From Halobellus limi (GTDB taxonomy: Archaea > Halobacteriota > Halobacteria > Halobacteriales > Haloferacaceae): a stretch of DNA of 64,000 nt. The stretch is taken from the NCBI RefSeq assembly GCF_004799685.1, contig NZ_CP031311.1, forward strand, positions 1-64,000, read 5' to 3'. How positions within the stretch are numbered: the first letter of the stretch is position 1; the number at the start of each line of letters is the position of its first letter. The position numbers and the translations under genes were made by a program. Shown here one piece after another: positions 26,938 through 38,997 of the stretch. Under the pieces are notes generated by a model, which saw only the letters and a list, made by a program, of their open reading frames with translations, was not told where the DNA came from and did no database searches.

Positions 26938-27013
26938 AGCCAAGGGCCGGATTTGAACCGGCGATGGGCGGCTCTGCAGGCCGCTGCGTTAGGCCGAACT
27001 CTGCCACCTTGGC
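26938..27013 (-). tRNA. tRNA-Cys (anticodon GCA)
   Basis: The minus strand folds as a full tRNA. The acceptor GCCAAGG pairs with CCTTGGC with discriminator T (U73, the usual Cys identity base). The anticodon stem GCGGC/GCCGC encloses CTGCAGA with anticodon GCA, and the T arm is GCCGG-TTCAAAT-CCGGC. It is the distal gene of the rRNA operon, 140 bases after 5S rRNA, a position common for tRNA-Cys in haloarchaea. No CCA is encoded. Confidence 0.96.
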
Positions 27014-27153
27014 GCATCTCACACTATTGCGTTTCAGCGTTTAAGCCTAGCGGTACGGTGTGAAAGACGAAGCGGGCTATCGATCCCCGTTCGAAATGCA
27101 GAGCGCCCACGAGACGCGCTGTCTCGTGGGCGCTCGAGTATCTGAATATGAGT

Positions 27154-27276
27154 GGGAGGCGGCGAGCCAGTGTTCCCAGAGGATCGCTCACTCCAGTACT
27201 TGCTGACACGCTGGCAGGCTTAACTTCCGTGTTCGGGATGGGTACGGGTGTCGCCCTGCCGCTCTGGCCGCCTTAA
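27154..27276 (-). rRNA. rrf: 5S rRNA
   Basis: The minus strand begins TTAAGGCGGCCAGAGCGG and contains CCCGTACCCATCCCGAACAC and AAGTACTGGAGTG, then ends in CGCCGCCTCCC, which pairs with the 5' end. The length is about 122-123 bases, as in other haloarchaea. Exact ends are uncertain by a base or two. It follows 23S rRNA by about 250 bases. Confidence 0.95.
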
Positions 27277-27374
27277 CGCCGACTCGTGGACTCGAACCAC
27301 GTGCTCTCTTCGGTCTTCCGTGAACCGAAGACAGTGACCGTCGTCGGTCATCAGCCATCGCGTAGCGTACGGTA

Positions 27375-27419
27375 ACCATTGTATCGCGCGCAATCCAGCT
27401 TCCGCCTGAACCCGTCCAC
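27375..27419 (-). promoter_or_regulatory. 3' arm of the 23S rRNA processing stem
   Basis: Bases 27375-27398 are complementary to 30598-30620 (one unpaired T in the left arm), and 27406-27419 (CTGAACCCGTCCAC) are exactly complementary to 30577-30590. The two helices are separated by 7 bases on each side. The nested order encloses 23S rRNA, as in archaeal pre-23S processing stems cut by the splicing endonuclease. A strict bulge-helix-bulge could not be drawn here. Confidence 0.75.
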
Positions 27420-27523
27420 GGAGTGGACTTCAGTGTGATAGTCTCGGACCACCACCCACGTCCAACAGTTTCGTAACCGTGTGTTCTATGCAGAACACTA
27501 CTACGACACTGTATTCTCGTGGT

Positions 27524-30442
<2,919 letters not shown>

Positions 30443-30768
30443 TGTCGTGTGGTTACGACTCGCCTGTAGGTGTCACGCGTAGTGCGGGACAACTACAGAC
30501 GACTGTTTGCTGTTGGTTGCAAGTTGAATTGCAGTTGAGTTGGTGATCTGAGACGTCCACAATGTGTCCGTCCTCGGTGGACGGGTTCAGTGGGCGTCTG
30601 GATTGCGCGCGTACAATGGTCGTCATTGAACGTCCGGTGGCTGCCGGAGCGTCCGTCGAACCCTTCCTATCCGCGTTTTCACGGGATAGTGCATCAGTTC
30701 GTGTCCACTCCAGTCGAGTAGACTGTCCCACTTAAGGGACTCGTTCTGTGTTCGAGTGGAGTGGGTGA
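30443..30768 (-). other. Spacer between tRNA-Ala and 23S rRNA
   Basis: About 325 bases of transcribed spacer. It contains the 5' arms of the 23S processing stem (30577-30590 and 30598-30620), complementary to 27406-27419 and 27375-27398. No other gene is seen. The A/T-rich part near 30500-30550 has no promoter that can be named with confidence, although haloarchaea often have an internal promoter here. Confidence 0.6.
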
Positions 30769-30840
30769 TGGACCCGCTGGGATTTGAACCCAGGGCGTCC
30801 TCCTTGCAAAGGAGGTGCTCTACCGCTGAGCTACGGGCCC
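30769..30840 (-). tRNA. tRNA-Ala (anticodon TGC) in the 16S-23S spacer
   Basis: The minus strand gives GGGCCCG paired with CGGGTCC and discriminator A. The D arm is GCTC/GAGC. The anticodon stem CCTCC/GGAGG encloses TTTGCAA with anticodon TGC, and the T arm is CTGGG-TTCAAAT-CCCAG. Its place between the 16S and 23S genes is the standard haloarchaeal arrangement. Confidence 0.97.
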
Positions 30841-30842
30841 GT

Positions 30843-30875
30843 GTTAGCCTTGGTGGTTCTTAGGTGCCTGTCTGG
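30843..30875 (-). promoter_or_regulatory. 3' arm of the 16S rRNA bulge-helix-bulge processing stem
   Basis: Bases 30843-30859 are exactly complementary to 32540-32556 (17 bp), and 30867-30875 to 32524-32532 (9 bp). Between them TTA is unpaired on one side, GGTG pairs with CACC, and TGT is unpaired on the other. This is a canonical 3-nt bulge, 4-bp helix, 3-nt bulge, the substrate of the archaeal splicing endonuclease, whose gene (endA) lies in this same window at 44.8-45.9 kb. Confidence 0.88.
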
Positions 30876-30948
30876 CGTCTGTTGAATCGTGAACGGGATC
30901 ACGCGATGAGTGAAAGTGGGCTAGGCGCGGCGGCCTAGTCCCGGTCTG

Positions 30949-32421
<1,473 letters not shown>

Positions 32422-33431
32422 GGGTCTCCCCCGTAAGGGGGAGGGGTGTGGCGGGATTTTCCCCTCGGAGAGGGGAGAATCACCAATCGTCATTGCGTGG
32501 TCCGTTCAGTGGTTCGGTTGACACCAGACAGGTGTCACCGAACCACCAAGGCTAACATCAGATCCCATCTGTACGGCGGACCGCAGGGGTGGAATCCTCA
32601 TCTCTTGCGGACGTAAGCGTACGTCGGATGGAGCCATAAAGGCACCGATCCGGTTCGCTTGTCGACCGAAGTCGACTCGTCCGAGCGGGCGCGGGATCGA
32701 ACCGCACCCAGTCGCGGTGTGTCTTTCGCATTCATCCGAACTGGACTTGAACACTTAAGCCCATCGTATCGTTCCCGGCTCGCGTTCGAGCCGAGACGGC
32801 GAGGGCGTGCTCGGAGTCCAGGTCGTCGAAGGTCCCGTCCGGGCCGTCCCGGCCGGGCTTCCGCGTATCTCTACGAATGCCGGGGTGACATAAAAGGTCG
32901 TCGAACCGTCCCCGCCTCGTTATGCGATTTCACACCGCGAGAGTGTGAGAAGCGTAGCCCCGGAGAGGCGAGTCGAGAGCGCCAGTTGGAGCCGCGTGCT
33001 CGCGGGGACGGACGCCAGCGACCCACCTCGGGAGGACGAGCGCAATAATAGTCAATTGTCAGATAACTACGGGTCGACCGTGCTGCTCTCGATCGGGGCG
33101 ACGATCCGATCGAACGCGACAGGGGGACAGTCGGCGGTCGACCGAGAGGCCGGCAGCTACCGGCGGTTTCCCGGCGAGTAACACGAGTCACTTCGGCGAA
33201 AGCGTATCGCGCGGTCGGAGGCCGACACGTCATCCCACGCGTTCGGCGTGCGGTCGAGTCGGGTGGTAACCGCGCACCGAACAGTCGAGACGGGATCGGG
33301 AAAGCGGTGTCGAATGTGGGCGACGCTGACGGCCGAGAGCGTTCGGCTGCCGACGGACGCGAGAGAACAGGGAGAGCGAAGCCAGGCCCTAACGGGAAGC
33401 GCAGGCCGGCGTCGCGTGGGCGCGCCGAGAG
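32422..33431 (-). promoter_or_regulatory. rRNA operon leader and promoter region
   Basis: This 1-kb stretch has no protein gene. Read on the minus strand, three TATA-type elements are spaced upstream of 16S: CCTTTTATGT (32889-32898), CTTAAG (32755-32760) and CCTTTATGGC (32633-32642). The first and third closely resemble known haloarchaeal rRNA promoters (CCTTTTATG/TTTATG followed by C-rich sequence). A fourth AT-rich spot (TTGACTATTATTG, about 33039-33051) may be another. The 5' arm of the 16S processing stem lies at 32524-32556. From about 33070 to 33430 nothing is recognised. Confidence 0.7.
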
Positions 33432-33764
33432 TTACTTTTCGATGTGCTCGATCCCCTGCTTCGAGACGTTTCCTCTCGTGACCGTCGAGACCTCGTTCTG
33501 CTGCATCCACCCCGGCTTGTCGTTGGGCGCCGTATCCCGCCACGCCCACGCGTCGTAGACGTGTACCCGGTCCGTCCCGCGTTCGAGCAGGCGGATCTCG
33601 GTCGCGTCCGCCTTCGCCTCGTCCTCGGACTCGTAGGAGTCGTAGCCTTCGAGGCGGCGGGCCGCTTTGAGCGCGGCCTGTCGCGGCATCCGGCCGGTGA
33701 ACTGCTTGGTCTTCTCCCCGTTCTCGAGCATCACGAAGTTCCGTTTACCGTCCTCTCGTACCAT
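33432..33764 (-). CDS. MC1-family archaeal chromosomal protein
   Basis: A 110-residue protein matching archaeal MC1: KRNFVMLENGEKTKQFTG, then MPRQAALKAARRL, LERGTDRVHVYDAWAW and a DKPGWM motif. MC1 is a small DNA-bending nucleoid protein. This copy has an acidic insertion (YESEDEAKADAT) and is longer than the roughly 93-residue Methanosarcina form, as is usual in haloarchaea. A TATA box (ATATATTTATG, minus strand, 33803-33813) lies upstream and GAGGT is found about 9 bases before the ATG. It is transcribed toward the rRNA operon. Confidence 0.9.
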   Translation of the reverse strand: MVREDGKRNFVMLENGEKTKQFTGRMPRQAALKAARRLEGYDSYESEDEAKADATEIRLLERGTDRVHVYDAWAWRDTAPNDKPGWMQQNEVSTVTRGNVSKQGIEHIEK

Positions 33765-34087
33765 CGGTGTGAACCTCTATGTCAAGGATGCACATAGTTC
33801 GGCATAAATATATCGGCAAAATCGACTGCGGCGTCGGGGTCGGCGCCGGCGAACCCGGCGACATACGGGTGACACGGAGCGCGTTTCGGCGCCGGAGCGA
33901 TCGGGCGGGGAGAGACACCGAGCCGTTCGACCCGATCGGCGCTCCGACCGGAACCGTCGAACGCGGCGAAACGGGCGAGCTGGAGCGGGACGGGTGGAGT
34001 CGGGTGGTTCGGTCCGGGATCGACCGAGAAGGCACGTAAACAACACTTATGTATGTGCTGTGGCGAATCTTGGCCTAGACAGCTCCG
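33765..34087. promoter_or_regulatory. Divergent promoter region between MC1 and an AbrB-like gene
   Basis: In these 323 bases, the MC1 promoter is ATATATTTATG on the minus strand (33803-33813). The rightward gene has ACTTAT (34045-34050) about 38 bases before its ATG. The middle part is GC-rich and has no recognisable element. Confidence 0.5.
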
Positions 34088-34285
34088 ATGGTCCGGAAAA
34101 AGAAGCTCAGCCCGAGTGGCGCGAAAGACGACGACGGCGAGTACCACAACGTCCACGTGAACCTCCACGAGGACGAACTCGCCGTGGCCGGAATGGAGAT
34201 CGGCGACGAGGTGTTCGTTCGGGTCCGGGATGGAAAGATCATCATCCAGAAGGCGGATCCCGATTCCGTCGAGCACGACCTCTGA
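34088..34285 (+). CDS. Small AbrB/SpoVT-like protein
   Basis: A 65-residue protein starting MVRKKKLSPSGAKDDDGEYHN. The core VNLHEDELAVAGMEIGDEVFVRVRDGKIIIQKAD has the swapped-hairpin AbrB pattern (short strand, turn, GDEV, hydrophobic strand, KIIIQK). Such proteins bind DNA as dimers. No toxin gene follows, so it is probably a free-standing regulator rather than an antitoxin. Next downstream is pyrD, 75 bases away. Confidence 0.7.
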   Translation: MVRKKKLSPSGAKDDDGEYHNVHVNLHEDELAVAGMEIGDEVFVRVRDGKIIIQKADPDSVEHDL

Positions 34286-34360
34286 AGGCCCGATGAACCC
34301 AGGTATCGACCGTCCGGGACGGACGCCTCCGACGGACCGAACGCGACGGGCGGGAAAACA

Positions 34361-35422
34361 GTGATCCGCGCTGCGTACCGCGCCCTCAGGCCCGCGCTCT
34401 TTTCGCTGCCCGCGGAGACTGCGCACGGAGCGGTACACGACGGCCTCCGAGCGATCCAGCACACGCCCGTAGAGGACGTCCTTCGGGACCGCCTCGCCGT
34501 CGACGACGAGCGACTCGCGGTCGACGCGTTCGGTACCTCGTTCGCGAATCCGGTCGGCGTCGCCGCCGGGTTCGACAAGAACGCCGAACTGCCCGCCGTC
34601 CTCGGCGCGCTCGGCTTCGGCCACGTCGAGGTCGGGGGCGTCACCGCGCACGCGCAACCCGGCAACCCCCGCCCGCGGATGTTCCGACTCGTCGAGGACC
34701 GCGCCATCGTCAACCGGATGGGGCTCAACAACGAGGGCGCCGACGCCGTCGGCGAGCGGCTCCGGACGAGCCCCGACCCCGGGATCCCCGTCGGCGTCAA
34801 CGTCGCGCTCTCGGAGGCGACCGACGCCGCCGACGCGCCCGCGGACTACCGCTACACCTACGAGCGGGTCGCCGACGTCGCCGACTACCTCGCGGTCAAC
34901 GTCTCCTGTCCCAACAGCGAGGGGATGCGCGAACTGCAGAACCGCGACTCCCTGGAGGCGATCCTCGGCGAACTCGTCGACGCCGGCGCGGAACCGCTGC
35001 TCGTGAAGCTCTCGCCGGACCTCCCCGAACCGGCGATCGAGGACGCGCTGGCCGTCGTCGACGACTTCGGTCTGGACGGCGTCATCGCCACCAACACGAC
35101 CACCGACCGGCCGTCGGCGCTGAAGAGCCCCAAGCGAGCCGAGAAGGGCGGCCTCTCCGGCAAGCCGATCGAGAGCGAGGCGACCGAGATGGTCCGCTTC
35201 GTCGCCGAGCGGACCGACGTTCCCGTGATCGGCGTCGGCGGCGTCTCCGACGCCGCGGGCGCGTACGCGAAGATCCGCGCGGGGGCGAGCCTCGTCCAAC
35301 TGTACACCGGACTGATCTACGAGGGGCCGACGCTCGCGCGCGACATCAACGAGGGACTCCTCGAACTGCTCGACCGGGACGGCTTCGAGAGCGTCGAGGA
35401 CGCGGTCGGCGCGGATCTGTAG
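34361..35422 (+). CDS. pyrD: Dihydroorotate dehydrogenase (quinone), class 2
   Basis: A 353-residue FMN enzyme of pyrimidine synthesis that oxidises dihydroorotate to orotate, passing electrons to quinone. The N-terminal helix region (AYRALRPALFSLPAETAHGAVH) is the membrane-associated part of class 2 enzymes. Motifs: NPVGVAAGFDKNAEL, NRMGLNNEGAD, VNVSCPNSEG (catalytic Ser), LVKLSPDL, TNTT, GLSGKP, GVGGVSDAAGAYAKIRAGASLVQLYTGL (phosphate site). The start is GTG at 34361. Confidence 0.93.
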   Translation: MIRAAYRALRPALFSLPAETAHGAVHDGLRAIQHTPVEDVLRDRLAVDDERLAVDAFGTSFANPVGVAAGFDKNAELPAVLGALGFGHVEVGGVTAHAQPGNPRPRMFRLVEDRAIVNRMGLNNEGADAVGERLRTSPDPGIPVGVNVALSEATDAADAPADYRYTYERVADVADYLAVNVSCPNSEGMRELQNRDSLEAILGELVDAGAEPLLVKLSPDLPEPAIEDALAVVDDFGLDGVIATNTTTDRPSALKSPKRAEKGGLSGKPIESEATEMVRFVAERTDVPVIGVGGVSDAAGAYAKIRAGASLVQLYTGLIYEGPTLARDINEGLLELLDRDGFESVEDAVGADL

Positions 35423-35491
35423 TCCGGTCGCGGACGACGCGGAAGATCAGGTCCGGTGCGAACGAGACCTCATCCGCGCCGTGGACGAGAC

Positions 35492-38146
35492 TCAGTCCTC
35501 GCGGTGGACGATGACGATCGCGTCGCCGGCCTCGACCATCTCGCCGTCGCCGAGGTACTGTCTCTCCTCTTCGATCTCGAACATCTCCGGGTCCAGTTCG
35601 ACGCCGGCGACCTGAAGTGCGCCATCCGCGGTCTCGTAGTCGCCGTCCGCGAGCGCGGCTTCGATCTCCGAGACCTGACTGCCGAACTCGGGGCCGACCA
35701 GCGAGTAATCGAGGTCGACGCCGGTGACGACCGACTCGACCGCGGGGCGCTCCTCGAGCGTTTCCAACTCGTCGACGTGCATCACGCCGGAGATGTCCGT
35801 CTCGAATCCGGAGACGTCGCCCCAGACCTCGACGCGGTCGAGTTCGGCGTTCATCGAGAGCTGCTGGTCGCTCTTGTACTTCCGGAGCGCGCCGACGACG
35901 GCCATCGCCGTCTCGCCGGCCTCGAAGTCGGCGTCGACGCCGAGCGGTTCGGGCCAGCCGCTGTTGTGGACGCTCTCCGGAGCGTCGTACATATCGTGCC
36001 ACAGCTCCTCGGTCGCGTGCGCGAGGATCGGCGAGAACAGTTTGAGGAAGCGCCGGTGGGCGACGTCGAGCGTGTACGCCGCGGAGGCACTCTCCTCGCC
36101 CTCGCGGACGCGCTGTTTCGCGATCTCGAGGTAGTCGTCACAGAACGTGTGCCAGAAGAAGCCGCGGAGGCCGTCGCGGGCCTTCGAGAACTCCCGGCTC
36201 TCGAAGCGCTCTGTGACCCGCTCGATCTCCCGGTCTAAGGAGGCGAGCAGCCAGCGGTCGAGTTCGGTGAGGTCGTCGTGGTCGAACTCGGCGGGGGCCT
36301 CGTCGGTCAGGCTCTCGACGAGTTTCGAGGCGTTCCAGAGCTTCCGCAGGAGCTTCTCGCCCGCGCGGAGGCCCTTCTCCGAGTAGGGCAGGTCGTCGCC
36401 GACGGCCGACCCCGCGGCCCAGTAGCGCGCGGCGTCGACGGGGTACTTCGAGACGACCTCGTCGGGCGCGACGATGTTCCCCTTCGACTTCGACATCTTC
36501 TCTCTGTTCTCGTCGAGCACCATCCCGTTGATCATCACGCTGTCGAACGGCACCTCGCCGGTGTGCTCGTAGCACTTCACGACCGTGTGGAACAGCCAGA
36601 AGGAGATGATGTCGTGGCCCTGCGGGCGGAGGTCGAACTGGTAGAGTTCGGGTTTCTCGAAGGTGTACTCCCCTTCCTCTTCGTCCCAGTCCCACCCGGC
36701 GTTGATCAGCGGCGTCAGCGACGAGGTCGCCCAGGTGTCGAGGACGTCGTCCTCGGGCTCGAACTCGTCGTGGCCGCACTCGGGGCAGGTCTCGACCGGC
36801 GGGTCGTCGCTCAGCGGATCGACCGGGAGGGACTCCTTCTCCGCGAGGACGACGTGCTCGCAGTCGGCGCAGTACCACACCGGGAACGGGATCCCCGAGG
36901 AGCGCTGCCGGGAGATGGCCCAGTCCCACTGGAGCCCCTCGATCCAGTTTTTGTACCTGGTGAACATCTTCTCGGGGTACCAGTCCATCTCTCTTCCCGC
37001 TTCGAGGTACTCGTCGGTCTTATCGAGCAGTTCGACGTACCACTGGTCCTTCACGAGGAACTCGACGCTCGTCCCGCAGCGCTCGTGGACGTTCACCGTG
37101 TGGGTGATCGAACGGCGATCTAAGAGCGCGCCGTCGTCGTCGAGGTCGGAGACGATGGCCTCGCGGGCCTCGTCGGAGGAGAGCCCCTCGTAGTCGCCGG
37201 CGACGTCGGTCAGCGTCCCCGACTCGTCGATGGCGATCCGGAGGTCGAGGTCGTGCGCCTGGTACCACTCGATGTCGGTCTGGTCGCCGAACGTACAGCA
37301 CATCACGACGCCCGAGCCGGTCTCCATATCGACCCGCTCGTCCTCGATGATCGGGACCTCCTGATCGAAGAGGGGAACCCGCGCCTCCCGGCCGACGAGG
37401 TACTGGTTCTCGTCGTCGTCCGGGTGGACGAACACCGCGACGCAGGCGGGCAGGAGCTCCGGCCGGGTCGTCGAGATGGTGAACGTCTCGTTCTCGTCGC
37501 CCGCGTCGCTCTCGGCGTCCCCGTCGCCGCTCCCGACAACCTCGAAGGCGATGTCGTGGAAGTGACTCGGCTGCACGTCGTCCTCGGTCTCGACCTGCGA
37601 GATCGCGGTCTCACACTCGGGACACCAGATCGCCGGCGCGCGCTGGCGGTACTCGCGGCCCTGCTCGTGCAGGTCGATGAACGAGAGCTGCGAGATCCGG
37701 CGGACCTCGGGCGAGATCGTCTGGTACGTCTGGTTCCAGTCGATCGAGATGCCGAGGCTCTGCATCTTCTCGGTGAACTCCGCCTCGTACTCCGCACAGA
37801 CCTCCTGGGTCATCCGCTGGAACTCCCGGCGCTCGTAGTCCTGGTGGCGGACGTCGAGTTCCTCCTCGGCGAGGCGCTCGGAGGCGATGCCGTTGTCGTC
37901 GTAGCCGAACGGGAAGTAGACGTCCTCGCCTCTCATCCGGTTGAACCGAGCGACGAAGTCCTGCAGCGTGAAGCCGTAGACGTGGCCCCAGTGCAGGCTC
38001 CCGGATACCGTCGGCGGCGGCGAGTCGATCGAGAAGGCGGTGTCGGGGTTCTCCGCACCGCCCTCGTACGCGTAGGTCTCGTCGTCGACCCACCTGTCTT
38101 GCCACTTCTGCTCGACGGTTTCGGGGTCGTATTCTCCGCTCGGCAT
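35492..38146 (-). CDS. valS: Valyl-tRNA synthetase
   Basis: An 884-residue class I synthetase that attaches Val to tRNA-Val. It has PPPTVSGSLHWGHV with the HIGH-type motif HWGH at 52-55, and KMSKSKGN at about 549. The CP1 editing domain (TTRPELLPACVAV, TGSGVVMCCTFGD) and an anticodon-binding domain lie in between and after. Two zinc-type clusters (WCPECE, WYCADCE and CPECGHDE) are visible. The C-terminal coiled-coil tail typical of bacterial ValS is reduced, as in archaea. No other gene shares its operon on the minus strand. Confidence 0.95.
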   Translation of the reverse strand: MPSGEYDPETVEQKWQDRWVDDETYAYEGGAENPDTAFSIDSPPPTVSGSLHWGHVYGFTLQDFVARFNRMRGEDVYFPFGYDDNGIASERLAEEELDVRHQDYERREFQRMTQEVCAEYEAEFTEKMQSLGISIDWNQTYQTISPEVRRISQLSFIDLHEQGREYRQRAPAIWCPECETAISQVETEDDVQPSHFHDIAFEVVGSGDGDAESDAGDENETFTISTTRPELLPACVAVFVHPDDDENQYLVGREARVPLFDQEVPIIEDERVDMETGSGVVMCCTFGDQTDIEWYQAHDLDLRIAIDESGTLTDVAGDYEGLSSDEAREAIVSDLDDDGALLDRRSITHTVNVHERCGTSVEFLVKDQWYVELLDKTDEYLEAGREMDWYPEKMFTRYKNWIEGLQWDWAISRQRSSGIPFPVWYCADCEHVVLAEKESLPVDPLSDDPPVETCPECGHDEFEPEDDVLDTWATSSLTPLINAGWDWDEEEGEYTFEKPELYQFDLRPQGHDIISFWLFHTVVKCYEHTGEVPFDSVMINGMVLDENREKMSKSKGNIVAPDEVVSKYPVDAARYWAAGSAVGDDLPYSEKGLRAGEKLLRKLWNASKLVESLTDEAPAEFDHDDLTELDRWLLASLDREIERVTERFESREFSKARDGLRGFFWHTFCDDYLEIAKQRVREGEESASAAYTLDVAHRRFLKLFSPILAHATEELWHDMYDAPESVHNSGWPEPLGVDADFEAGETAMAVVGALRKYKSDQQLSMNAELDRVEVWGDVSGFETDISGVMHVDELETLEERPAVESVVTGVDLDYSLVGPEFGSQVSEIEAALADGDYETADGALQVAGVELDPEMFEIEEERQYLGDGEMVEAGDAIVIVHRED

Positions 38147-38308
38147 TCTCGGGAGGAAATACCGGCGGGCGGCGTGTTAAGTCACTCGATTGGTCGTCTG
38201 AAGGGTACGTCGCGGCCGCCTCAGCGACGACAGCAAACGGTCTCTGTGGATCGGCGTTGGTGTAAGAGGGGTTTTTAATAGTAAGGAGAGTTGAATAGCA
38301 GTAAGGGA

Positions 38309-38578
38309 ATGGCCGTGTCAGAAGACGCGACAGTCACGAGCAAAGGGCAGGTGACGATTCCGAAACGGATCCGCGAGAAGCTCGGACTCGACGCGGGGAC
38401 GGAGGTCGAGTTCGTCCTCGAAGAGGACGGGACGATACGCGTCCGGCAGAAGGAGCCCGCGATGGACCGGCTCCGCGCGGTCAAAGAGCGGTTGGCGGAG
38501 CGCGACGTCGACGTCGAGAGGATGCGCCGCGAGTCGAAGGCCGAGTGGGAGTCGCACTACGACGGGGACGCGGTGTGA
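38309..38578 (+). CDS. vapB: AbrB-family antitoxin (VapB type)
   Basis: An 89-residue protein. The N-terminal AbrB domain reads ATVTSKGQVTIPKRIREKLGL with GTEVEFVLEEDGTIRVR. The C-terminal half (MDRLRAVKERLAERDVDVERMRRE) is the helical toxin-binding tail. The ATG at 38309 is chosen; a TATA-like TTTTTAATAG at 38271-38280 sits about 30 bases upstream. The stop overlaps the toxin start (GTGTGA). It neutralises the PIN RNase and probably represses its own promoter. Confidence 0.88.
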   Translation: MAVSEDATVTSKGQVTIPKRIREKLGLDAGTEVEFVLEEDGTIRVRQKEPAMDRLRAVKERLAERDVDVERMRRESKAEWESHYDGDAV

Positions 38579-38991
38579 TCTTTCTCGACTCGTGGGTGTG
38601 GCTGGAATACCTCTTCAGCGGCGAGAAGGACGACGAGGCCGGGGCGCTCATCCAGCGAGCGAATACCCCGGAGGAGGGGGGACTCATCACGCCGACGGTG
38701 CTCGCGGAGATCTCTTACCGACTCCGCGTCGTCGAAGACGCTGAGGCGGCCCAAGAGGCGGTCCGTGCCGTTCACGACTACGAATACATCGACAGCGTCC
38801 CCCTGATCGACGAGATCGCGGAATACGCCGCCGAACTCCGATACGAGTACTACGAACCGGGAGAGCGCGAGCTGTCCTACGCCGACGCGGTCCACCTCGC
38901 CACGGCGGTCGTTCACGACGACTGTGACGCGCTCTACTCGGGCGATCCCGGCTTCGCCGATCTCGACGAGATCGAGACGGTCGTACTGTAG
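38575..38991 (+). CDS. vapC: PIN-domain RNase toxin (VapC type)
   Basis: A 138-residue PIN-domain protein. Acidic active-site residues are Asp5 (FLDSWVW), Glu43 region (TVLAEISYRL), and the Asp residues in SYADAVHLATAVVHDDCDALYSGDPGF. VapC toxins are ribonucleases that often cut initiator tRNA or rRNA; the target here is unknown. Translation starts with GTG, overlapping the antitoxin stop, so the two are coupled. It lies between valS and pheT. Confidence 0.88.
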   Translation: MIFLDSWVWLEYLFSGEKDDEAGALIQRANTPEEGGLITPTVLAEISYRLRVVEDAEAAQEAVRAVHDYEYIDSVPLIDEIAEYAAELRYEYYEPGERELSYADAVHLATAVVHDDCDALYSGDPGFADLDEIETVVL

Positions 38992-38997
38992 CGACCG

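Noticed and set aside
32945-33549. Short frames in the rRNA promoter region
   Set aside because: They overlap promoter elements or run opposite MC1, and have no recognisable protein features.
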